NCBI RefSeq assembly: GCF_002754375.1
Contig: NZ_PEFF01000001.1
Coordinates: forward strand, 1,302,001-1,366,000
Length of the DNA stretch: 64,000 nt
Origin: Variovorax sp. 54
GTDB taxonomy: Bacteria > Pseudomonadota > Gammaproteobacteria > Burkholderiales > Burkholderiaceae_C
Reading direction: 5' to 3'
Shown: one piece after another, positions 44,511 through 51,434 of the stretch
Position numbering within the stretch: the first letter of the stretch is position 1
Layout of the letters: the number at the start of each line of letters is the position of its first letter
Program-made: the position numbers and the translations under genes
Notes under the pieces: model-generated
Database searches by the model: none
Told to the model about the DNA's origin: nothing
What the model saw: only the letters and a program-made list of their open reading frames with translations

Positions 44511-45173
44511 TCAGCGCAGCACGCGCAGCAAAAAGGCGTTCAGGTCGGCCACTTCTTCCATGCAGACCGAATGCGCCATCGCGTACTCGTGCCATTCGAC
44601 GGTGTAGCCCAGGGCGGCGAGCGCGTCGCGCGATTGCGTGGCGCGTGCCAGGGGCACCATCGGGTCTTGCCGGCCATGGCCGAGGAACACCGGCGTGTCG
44701 TGGTTGGCGGCATGGCGCTCGGCCGCGGTGCTGGCCGCCAGCGGCAGCCAGCCCGACAGGCCGACGATGCCGGCCAGGCGCTCGGTATGGCGCAGGCCGG
44801 TCAGCAGCGCCATGGCGCAGCCCTGCGAAAAGCCGGCCACCACGATGCGGCTGGCGGCAATGCCGCGGGCCTTTTCATTCGCGATCACGGCCTCGATGGT
44901 GGCCTGCGAGCGGCGCAGGCCTGCGGCGTCTTCCTGCACATTGAAATCGGCACCGGCAATGTCGAACCACGCCGGCATCTGGTAGCCGCTGTTCAGCGTG
45001 ACCGGAATCACCGGCGCATTGGGGAACACGAAGCGCACCGGGCCCACGGCCGACAGGTCGAGTTCGCCGGCAATCGGCACGAAGTCGTTGCCGTCGGCAC
45101 CCAGGCCGTGCATCAGGACCACCGTGGCGGTGGGGTTCGGGGCGGTTTCGATTTCGATGGGAGGACGGGACAT
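44511..45173 (-). CDS. Carboxylesterase/phospholipase (alpha/beta hydrolase, COG0400 type)
   Basis: 220-residue cytoplasmic serine hydrolase. Oxyanion region LMHGLGADGNDF, nucleophile Ser in VAGFSQGCAM, Asp in GHGRQDPMVP and His in EYAMAHSVCMEE make the full triad. The family includes Pseudomonas carboxylesterase and E. coli YpfH. ATG at 45173 is used; a TTG at 45182 is possible. Confidence 0.92.
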   Translation of the reverse strand: MSRPPIEIETAPNPTATVVLMHGLGADGNDFVPIAGELDLSAVGPVRFVFPNAPVIPVTLNSGYQMPAWFDIAGADFNVQEDAAGLRRSQATIEAVIANEKARGIAASRIVVAGFSQGCAMALLTGLRHTERLAGIVGLSGWLPLAASTAAERHAANHDTPVFLGHGRQDPMVPLARATQSRDALAALGYTVEWHEYAMAHSVCMEEVADLNAFLLRVLR

Positions 45174-45339
45174 GGTCGACAAAGGTATTCAGGAATGCGA
45201 ATGCCCAGACCTTAGCGCATTCGGGCGACCCGGGCCGCCGCGAAACGGCCGGTTGGCTGACTTGCACCTCGCAACATCCGGGCCCCGGCTGTCCTTGCCG
45301 TCGCAAGGGGGCGCCGGATGCAACACAATGGCGTTTCGC

Positions 45340-45816
45340 ATGAAGACCCCCACCCCGCCCCTGAAAACCTCGCCGCCCCGCCCCGCCTTCGACAGCGAGG
45401 CGCTGCTGCGCGGCAGCGGGCTGCGCGTGACGCGCGCCGCCCAGACCGTGCTCGAGTTGCTCGAACACGGCTCGCAGCCGCTGACCCACGAGGAAGTGGC
45501 CGGCGCCTACACCGCCGCCACGGGCGAGCCGCCCGACCGCGTCACGCTCTACCGCGTGCTCGACCGGCTGGTCGAAGCCGGCCTGTGCGACCGCCGCGTG
45601 GCCGCCGACCGGGTCAACCGCTTCGCACGGCACGTCGACACCGCCTCGGGCAACACCTTCGAATGCGACCAGTGCCACAAGGTGCTGGCGCTGCCCTCCG
45701 ACCCCGAGCTGCCCAAGGTGATGGGCCGCCTCGGCAAGGCGCTGCGCAAACAGGGCATCGACACGCGGCACACGGCGCTCACGCTGCACGGCATGTGCGG
45801 CGACTGCGCGCGATAG
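45340..45816 (+). CDS. Fur-family metalloregulator (second copy)
   Basis: 158-residue Fur-like regulator: winged helix SGLRVTRAAQTVLELLEHGSQPLTHEEVAGAY and RVTLYRVLDRLVEAGLCDRR, then a C-terminal domain with FECDQCHKVLAL and the final MCGDCAR supplying the structural Cys4 zinc site. It lacks the His-rich loop of the gene at 37378, so the two are not recent duplicates. Start at 45340 or 45328. It is followed after 16 bp by a PaiB-like gene and converges on a COG0523 GTPase, so zinc sensing is a plausible role. Confidence 0.88.
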   Translation: MKTPTPPLKTSPPRPAFDSEALLRGSGLRVTRAAQTVLELLEHGSQPLTHEEVAGAYTAATGEPPDRVTLYRVLDRLVEAGLCDRRVAADRVNRFARHVDTASGNTFECDQCHKVLALPSDPELPKVMGRLGKALRKQGIDTRHTALTLHGMCGDCAR

Positions 45817-45832
45817 CTTCATCGCGCTGCGC

Positions 45833-46486
45833 GTGTACGTCTCCCGGCACCACCGCCAGCCCGACCTCGGCGCGAGCCACGCGCTGATCGACGCCCATCC
45901 GCTGGGCGCCTGGGTCGTGCCCGGCACCGACGGGCTGGTCGCCAACCACCTGCCCTTTCTGCTCGACCGCTCGCGCGGCCCGTTCGGCACACTGCTCGGC
46001 CACGTGTCGCGCGCGAACCCGGTGTGGCGCCAGCTCGATGCGCCGGCCCCCTCGGTCGTGATGTTCCAGGGGCCGCAGGCCTACATCACGCCTGGCTGGT
46101 ACCCCGGCAAGGCCGAGCACGGCCAGGTGGTGCCGACCTGGAACTACGCCGTCGCGCATGCGCACGGCATCGCACGCGCCATCGACGACGAGGCCTGGCT
46201 GCTCGACCTGCTCGCGCGCCTCACCGCGGCGAACGAGGCCGGCCAGCCCGTGCCCTGGCAGACCACGGACGCGCCCGAGACCTTCATCCGCAAGCTGGCG
46301 CACGCCGTGGTGGGCATCGAGATCCCCATCGACCGCCTCGAAGGCAAGCTCAAGGCCAGCCAGGACGAGGCCCTGCAGGACCGTCAAGGCACCGTGCAGG
46401 GGCTGGCCGCCGTGGGCAGCGAGAACGCCTCGGCCATGGCGCGGCTGGTGCAGCAGGCGATGCAGTCCGGCAGCGCCGGCGACTGA
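45833..46486 (+). CDS. FMN-binding split-barrel protein (PaiB-like)
   Basis: 217-residue PaiB-family protein (annotated as FMN-binding negative transcriptional regulator). Typical segments are HPLGAWVV, LVANHLPFLLD, GHVSRANPVWRQL, FQGPQAYITPGWYPGK and VPTWNYAVAHAHG. Start is GTG at 45833. In Bacillus PaiB affects sporulation and protease genes; in proteobacteria the function is unclear. It shares a transcript with the Fur-like gene. Confidence 0.9.
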   Translation: MYVSRHHRQPDLGASHALIDAHPLGAWVVPGTDGLVANHLPFLLDRSRGPFGTLLGHVSRANPVWRQLDAPAPSVVMFQGPQAYITPGWYPGKAEHGQVVPTWNYAVAHAHGIARAIDDEAWLLDLLARLTAANEAGQPVPWQTTDAPETFIRKLAHAVVGIEIPIDRLEGKLKASQDEALQDRQGTVQGLAAVGSENASAMARLVQQAMQSGSAGD

Positions 46487-46499
46487 ACCGCCCGCGCCC

Positions 46500-47693
46500 C
46501 TACGCGTTCCACGACGGAAACGGATCGGGCAGGTTCTGCCACCACGAAGCACCGAAGCGCATTTCGTTCGGCGTGAGCAGGCAGGCGTCGAGCCGCGCGC
46601 GCAGTGCCGTTTCGTCCATGCCGATGCCGATCAGCACCAGCTCCTGACGCGCGTCGCCGGTGGCATCGTCCCAGTTCTTGCGGATCAGCTCGAGCCCATC
46701 GGGGTCGGTCGGCCAGTGTTCGCGCGGCACGGCCGCCCACCACAGGCCCGCCGCGCCGTAGCGGCAGGCACCGCCGGCCTGCGACCACGTGCCGGCGCGG
46801 GTCGGGCGGCTCGCGAGCCAGAAGAAGCCCTTGGAGCGCACCACGCCCTCCCACTCGCTCTGCACCAGGTCCCAGAAACGCTTCGGATGGAACGGCAGGC
46901 GCGACCGGTACACAAAGCTGCGAATGCCGTAGGCCTCGCTCTCGGGCACATGCTCGCCGCGCAGTTCGGCCAGCCAGCCGGGCGCCTGCTCGGCCTGATC
47001 GAAATCGAACAGGCCCGTGTCGAGCACGCGGTCGAGCGCGACGCGGCCGAACTCCGACTCCTCGATGCGCGCACGCGGGTTGAGGCTGCGCAAGATCGCC
47101 ATCAGCCGCTCTCGCTCTTCCGCCGTCACGAGGTCGGTCTTGTTGACCACGAGCACGTCGCAGAACTCGATCTGCTCGATCAGCAGGTCGACCACCGTGC
47201 GCGTGTCTTCGTCGCCCAGCGACTGGCCGCGCTGGCCCAGGCTTTCGGCCGAGCCGTAGTCGCGCAGGAAGTTGAAGGCATCGACCACCGTGACCATGGT
47301 GTCCAGCCGCGCCACGTCGGCCAGGCTCTGGCCGTCTTCGCCCGCGAAGGTGAAGGTTTCGGCCACGGGCAGCGGCTCGGAGATGCCGGTCGACTCGATC
47401 ACGAGCTGGTCGAAGCGCCCTTCCTTGGCGAGCCGCTTCACCTCGATCAGCAGGTCTTCGCGCAGCGTGCAGCAGATGCAACCGTTGCTCATCTCGATGA
47501 GCTTCTCGTCGGTGCGCGACAGGGCGGCGCCGCCCTCGCGCACCAGCGCGGCGTCGATGTTGACCTCGCTCATGTCGTTGACGATCACCGCCACGCGGCG
47601 GCCCTCGCGGTTGTGCAGGATGTGGTTGAGCAGCGTGGTCTTGCCGGCGCCCAGGAAGCCGGACAGCACGGTAACGGGAAGGCGATCGGCCAT
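46500..47693 (-). CDS. COG0523 metallochaperone GTPase (CobW/ZigA-like)
   Basis: 397-residue G3E GTPase. Walker A is GFLGAGKTT (residues 12-20), the metal motif GCICC occurs in MSNGCICCTLRED, NKTD provides base specificity, and a C-terminal CobW domain follows. No cobalamin genes are nearby. Subfamily members in other bacteria (ZigA, YciC/ZagA) insert or traffic zinc during starvation and are Zur-regulated. Tandem TTGCAT palindromes over its promoter and the nearby Fur-family gene fit that picture. ATG at 47693 gives the standard N-terminus. Confidence 0.93.
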   Translation of the reverse strand: MADRLPVTVLSGFLGAGKTTLLNHILHNREGRRVAVIVNDMSEVNIDAALVREGGAALSRTDEKLIEMSNGCICCTLREDLLIEVKRLAKEGRFDQLVIESTGISEPLPVAETFTFAGEDGQSLADVARLDTMVTVVDAFNFLRDYGSAESLGQRGQSLGDEDTRTVVDLLIEQIEFCDVLVVNKTDLVTAEERERLMAILRSLNPRARIEESEFGRVALDRVLDTGLFDFDQAEQAPGWLAELRGEHVPESEAYGIRSFVYRSRLPFHPKRFWDLVQSEWEGVVRSKGFFWLASRPTRAGTWSQAGGACRYGAAGLWWAAVPREHWPTDPDGLELIRKNWDDATGDARQELVLIGIGMDETALRARLDACLLTPNEMRFGASWWQNLPDPFPSWNA

Positions 47694-47710
47694 GAGAGAC
47701 TCGTTCTTCA

Positions 47711-47754
47711 AATGCAATGGAGTTGCATTATATGGATTGTCGCAACTGGGTTGC
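47711..47754 (-). promoter_or_regulatory. Tandem TTGCAT palindromes over the COG0523 promoter
   Basis: AATGCAA-TGGAG-TTGCATT (47711-47729, perfect 7-bp arms) overlaps the minus-strand -10 TATAAT (47727-47732). GCAAC-TGG-GTTGC (47742-47754) lies over the -35 region. GTTGCATTATAT and GTTGCATTTATAT recur in direct orientation 28 bp apart, so this looks like a double operator. Zur is the likely binder by context; the sequence differs from the operator at 37316. Confidence 0.65.
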
Positions 47755-47806
47755 ATTTATATCGCCTCGCACAGGCTGATCGCACGCTCGCCTTACCATC
47801 CGACGC

Positions 47807-48223
47807 ATGACCGACTTTTCTGCCTTCGTCGCCCCGCCGCCCTCCGACGCACCGCACGCTGCCGTCGTCGAGGCCGCATCGACCTGCCTCGACCGCTTCA
47901 CGGCCGCCTTCAACGCCTCGGACACGCGCGGCATGGACGCCGAGCTGCACTTTCCGCACACCATGCTCTCGGGCGCACGGCGGCTCGACTGGCCCGCGCC
48001 CGGCCAGCACCCGGCCGATTTCTTCGAGACGCTCAAGGCCGGCGGCTGGGCCTCCACGCAGTACGAGAAGAAGGAGCCGGTGCTCGTGAGCCACGACAAG
48101 GTGCACTTCGTCGTGCACTACACGCGGCGTGATGCGGCCGGCGCGGTGCTCAGCACGCATGCCAACCTCTGGATCGTCGTGCAGGCCGAGGGGCGCTGGG
48201 GCATCGCCCTGCGTTCGTACTGA
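47807..48223 (+). CDS. NTF2-like protein of unknown function
   Basis: 138-residue protein with an NTF2/SnoaL-like pattern: a helical N-terminus (CLDRFTAAFNASDTRGMDAELHFPH), then curved sheet strands ending VLSTHANLWIVVQAEGRWGIALRSY. No catalytic signature is visible. It diverges from the COG0523 gene, so the TTGCAT operators may affect both, and is followed after 25 bp by a GNAT acetyltransferase gene. Confidence 0.7.
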   Translation: MTDFSAFVAPPPSDAPHAAVVEAASTCLDRFTAAFNASDTRGMDAELHFPHTMLSGARRLDWPAPGQHPADFFETLKAGGWASTQYEKKEPVLVSHDKVHFVVHYTRRDAAGAVLSTHANLWIVVQAEGRWGIALRSY

Positions 48224-48248
48224 TCTCAAAAAACCAGGACTGTCACCC

Positions 48249-48827
48249 ATGTCCCTTTCCGCACTGCAACTCGTCTGGCCGTCGCCCGAGCATCTTCCCG
48301 GCTACATCGCCGCGCTGGAGCGCGGCTGGTCGCCCAACAACCTGCGGGCCGAAGCCGGCCGCGAAGAGCTGGCGCTGATCCGCACCGACCCCGATGGCTT
48401 TCTCGCCGGCCAGGTTGATCGCGAAGCCAAGGGCCCGCCCATCGCGCTGCCCACCGGCGGCACCGTGCCGCGGCTGCCGGGCTACCGGCGCTGGCTGTGG
48501 GACGGCGAGTTCTGCGGCAGCATCCAGCTGCGCTGGCAGCCGGGCACCAACGCCCTGCCCTCTTACTGCCTCGGCCACATCGGCTACGGCGTGGTGCCGT
48601 GGAAAAGCGGTCGGGGCTACGCCACCGCCGCGCTGCGTGCGCTGCTGCCCGATGCACGCGCCATCGGCCTGGACCATGTCGAGATCACGACCAGCCCCGA
48701 CAACCTCGCCTCGCAGCGCGTGATCCGCGCCAACGGCGGCGTGCTGGTCGAAGAGTTCATCACCGAGCCCGGGCTCGGCGGTGCGCCCGAGTTGCGCTTT
48801 CGCATCGACGTGCGCGCACTGTCGTAG
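48249..48827 (+). CDS. GNAT-family N-acetyltransferase
   Basis: 192-residue acetyltransferase. The acetyl-CoA-binding P-loop is SGRGYATAALRALL, preceded by the strand LGHIGYGVVPWK and followed by VEITTSPDNLASQRVIRANGG, the usual GNAT order. Substrate unknown. The ATG at 48249 is 25 bp after the previous stop, so co-transcription is likely. Confidence 0.88.
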   Translation: MSLSALQLVWPSPEHLPGYIAALERGWSPNNLRAEAGREELALIRTDPDGFLAGQVDREAKGPPIALPTGGTVPRLPGYRRWLWDGEFCGSIQLRWQPGTNALPSYCLGHIGYGVVPWKSGRGYATAALRALLPDARAIGLDHVEITTSPDNLASQRVIRANGGVLVEEFITEPGLGGAPELRFRIDVRALS

Positions 48828-48833
48828 CTCGGC

Positions 48834-49745
48834 CTACATCTCGAACGGCTCGACCTGCCGCCCGTCGACGTCGGTGAAGCCGTAGGCACGCGCGAGGTCG
48901 CCCACGCGCAGCACCTGGCCGGTCTTGTCGAGCACCTGCGCATCGCCCGCCAGTGCGGCCACGGCGCGGCCCAGGTAGCGCGGCGACTCGGTGCGTGCCA
49001 GCGCGGGGCGTTCCTGCCAGTGCGCCTCGTCGGTCTTGTGGCCCGCGAGCACGAACTCGGTGCGCATCCAGCCCGGCGATACGGCCACCGAGGCCACGCC
49101 GTGCGGCTGCAGTTCCTGCGCGATGCCGAAGGCCAGCCGCGTCATCGACGCCTTGGCGAGGTCGTAGAACAGGTTGCCGCGCAGGTAGTGGCCGCGGTCC
49201 CAGAAGGTGGTGGTGACGATCAGGCCCTGCTTGTGCGCCACCATGAACGGCGCGGCGCAGCGGCTGGCCACGAGGTGGTTGCGCACGCCGCGGTCGAACA
49301 TCGAATCCCAGTGGGACAGCGGGTGCTCCCAGAACGGCGCCTCGAAGACACCCGTGAAGGTTTCGTGGCCGCCCCAGGCGTTGTTCACGAGCAGGTCGAG
49401 CCGGCCTTGCTCGCGTTCGACGCGCGCGAACAGCGCCGCCACCTCGTCTTCCTTCGTGTGGTCGCAGGCCACGGCAATGCCGCGCCCGCCGAGCCGCGTG
49501 ACCTCGTCGGCGGTGTCGTCGATGGTGCCGGGCAAGGCAGCCAGCTCGGACAGCGCGAGCAGCTGCCCGTAGCTGTCGGCCGGCCGCGCGCGGGTGCTGC
49601 GCCCGGTCACGTACACGGTGGCGCCGGCCGCGCCCAGTTCCTGCGCGATGCCACGGCCCGCGCCGCGGCTGGCGCCGGTCACCACGGCCACGCGGCCCGC
49701 CAGCGGACGGTGAGCGGCGTCAGGGGTGGAGGGGGCTGCTGTCAT
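48834..49745 (-). CDS. SDR family oxidoreductase
   Basis: 303-residue short-chain dehydrogenase with a TGASRGAGRGIAQELG nucleotide motif and NNAWGG in place of NNAG. The active-site Tyr-x3-Lys is changed to YDLAKAS (Tyr and Lys retained), after FWDRGHYLRGNLF. The long segment after the cofactor site (STRARPADSYGQLLALSELAALPGTIDDTA) is typical of the DHRS1-like subgroup. ATG at 49745 follows GGAGC. It converges with the GNAT gene. Confidence 0.88.
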   Translation of the reverse strand: MTAAPSTPDAAHRPLAGRVAVVTGASRGAGRGIAQELGAAGATVYVTGRSTRARPADSYGQLLALSELAALPGTIDDTADEVTRLGGRGIAVACDHTKEDEVAALFARVEREQGRLDLLVNNAWGGHETFTGVFEAPFWEHPLSHWDSMFDRGVRNHLVASRCAAPFMVAHKQGLIVTTTFWDRGHYLRGNLFYDLAKASMTRLAFGIAQELQPHGVASVAVSPGWMRTEFVLAGHKTDEAHWQERPALARTESPRYLGRAVAALAGDAQVLDKTGQVLRVGDLARAYGFTDVDGRQVEPFEM

Positions 49746-49810
49746 TTTTTCGTTGCTCCTTCGTTCGGTGAGAGTCCCTTGGCAGGACAAGCCGCCACGA
49801 TAGGCCGGCC

Positions 49811-50683
49811 TCAGCCCGCCGTCTTGGAAGAAACCGAAACCCTGCGCCCGAGGAACTCGGTGGGCGTCACGCCGCACAGGGCGCGGAACTCGTTGACGAG
49901 GTGCGACTGGTCGTAGAACCCGTGGTCCAGCGCCATGTCGGCCCAGGCCGGCGCGCTGTGCAAGCGCAGCGCGCGCAGGCAGGCATGCAGCCGCGCGAGC
50001 CGGCCCCAGGCGCGCGGCGACAGCCCGACGTGCGCATGAAAGAGCTGCTGCAGCCGGCGCTCGCCCACGCCGACCGCCTGCGCCACCTCGCGCAGCGCCT
50101 GGCGCCCGTCGGCGGCGGCGATGAGCCGCGCGGCATGCACCGCAGCGGCCGGTGGCGCGCTGTCGCCGGCTTTCTGCAACCGCTTCATCAGCGCCTGCTG
50201 CAGCAGGTCGGCGCGTGCGACATCGCCGCGCGCTTCGGCCATGCGCGCGAGCAGCGTCGTGCCCTCCCCGCCCCAGAGTTCGTCGAGGTGCACCGCGCGG
50301 CCCGCGATCTCGCCGGCCGGCACGCCGAGCAGCGCGGCCGCCGCACCGGGGCGCAGCGCCACCGACAGGCCCTCCACCGTATCGCGCATCCGCACCACGG
50401 CCGGCGCGGCAAACGCGCCGATGGCTTCGACCGCCTGCCCGGGCGCGTCGTCGGCCGAAGGCGCGTCACCGAAGTTGAAGACCAGCCGGATCGCGCCGTC
50501 GGGCAGCACGCGCTCGCGCATCTCGTGGCCGGGCGCGAAGGTCTCGCGGTACATCAGCAGGTGCGAGACATGCGACTGCAGGGCCGGCGCAATCGGCAAC
50601 ACGTGCAGCGTGCCGTCGGGCACGCCCGATTCCGGCCCGTGCAGCGGGTCGTCGTGGAGCCGGAGGAAAAGACGTTCGCCCAT
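49811..50683 (-). CDS. AraC-family transcriptional regulator
   Basis: 290-residue activator. The C-terminal AraC helix-turn-helix pair occupies about residues 185-285 (LREVAQAVGVGERRLQQLFHAHVGLSPRAWGRLARLHACLR, then MALDHGFYDQSHLVNEFRALCGVTPTEFL). The N-terminal half resembles the DUF6597-type sensor domain. The start at 50683 is an ATG; the frame stays open further upstream. It diverges from a GST gene and lies upstream of an SDR gene in the same direction; either may be its target. Confidence 0.9.
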   Translation of the reverse strand: MGERLFLRLHDDPLHGPESGVPDGTLHVLPIAPALQSHVSHLLMYRETFAPGHEMRERVLPDGAIRLVFNFGDAPSADDAPGQAVEAIGAFAAPAVVRMRDTVEGLSVALRPGAAAALLGVPAGEIAGRAVHLDELWGGEGTTLLARMAEARGDVARADLLQQALMKRLQKAGDSAPPAAAVHAARLIAAADGRQALREVAQAVGVGERRLQQLFHAHVGLSPRAWGRLARLHACLRALRLHSAPAWADMALDHGFYDQSHLVNEFRALCGVTPTEFLGRRVSVSSKTAG

Positions 50684-50774
50684 GGCGGTCGATTGTGAGG
50701 AAAAACCCGCCGCCGCGCGACCCGGCCCGATGGTTCGACAATCGGCTGGCTCCCCCTGTTCATCTTTCGTTCGC

Positions 50775-51434
50775 ATGCCCGATTCCGCCCTCCCTGTGCT
50801 CTATTCGTTCCGCCGCTGTCCCTACGCGATGCGAGCCCGGCTCGCACTGGTGGCGAGCGAGCAGCGCTGCGTGCTGCGCGAGATCGAGCTGAAGCGCAAA
50901 CCCGCCGAGATGCTCGCGGCCTCGCCCAAGGGCACTGTCCCCGTGCTGGTGCTCGACGGCGGCGCGGCGGTGCTGGAGCAGAGCCTGGACGTGATGCTGT
51001 GGGCGCTGCGCCGCCACGATCCGCTGCGCTGGCTGGCCCCGGAGCGCGGCACGCTCGATGACCTGCTCGTGCTGATCGCCGCCTGCGACAACGACTTCAA
51101 GCCGCTGCTCGACCGCTACAAATATCCGGCGCGCTACCCCGCATCGGAAGGCTCGGCACGCGACGACGGCGCGCGCTTCCTGCAAGGGCTTGAAGACCGG
51201 CTCGCGATGTCAGCGCAGCTGGCCGGCGCGCACGCCACGCTGGCCGATGCGGCGCTGATGCCCTTCGTGCGCCAGTTCGCGATGGTCGACCAAGTCTGGT
51301 TCGACCCGCAGCCTTGGCCGCGCCTGCAGGCCTGGCTCACGGGCTGGACCGCGTCGGAGCTGTTCACGCGCGTCATGACCAAGTACGTGCCCTGGCAGCC
51401 GGGTGAGCCAGCGGCGGACTTTCCGCCCGCCTGA
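50775..51434 (+). CDS. Glutathione S-transferase
   Basis: 219-residue GST. N-terminal thioredoxin fold with YSFRRCPYAMRARLAL (Cys-Pro-Tyr instead of a catalytic Ser/Tyr at the usual place, an omega/Cys-GST-like feature), the cis-Pro in KGTVPVLVLDGG and the Glu-Gln-Ser glutathione contact in VLEQSLDVMLWAL; the C-terminal half is helical. Its TGA abuts the stop of the convergent reductase gene with no base between. Confidence 0.9.
   Translation: MPDSALPVLYSFRRCPYAMRARLALVASEQRCVLREIELKRKPAEMLAASPKGTVPVLVLDGGAAVLEQSLDVMLWALRRHDPLRWLAPERGTLDDLLVLIAACDNDFKPLLDRYKYPARYPASEGSARDDGARFLQGLEDRLAMSAQLAGAHATLADAALMPFVRQFAMVDQVWFDPQPWPRLQAWLTGWTASELFTRVMTKYVPWQPGEPAADFPPA

Noticed and set aside
37378..45816. 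The two Fur-family genes as a recent duplication
   Set aside because: They share only the fold and Cys motifs; the His-rich loop is in one only and the rest is divergent.
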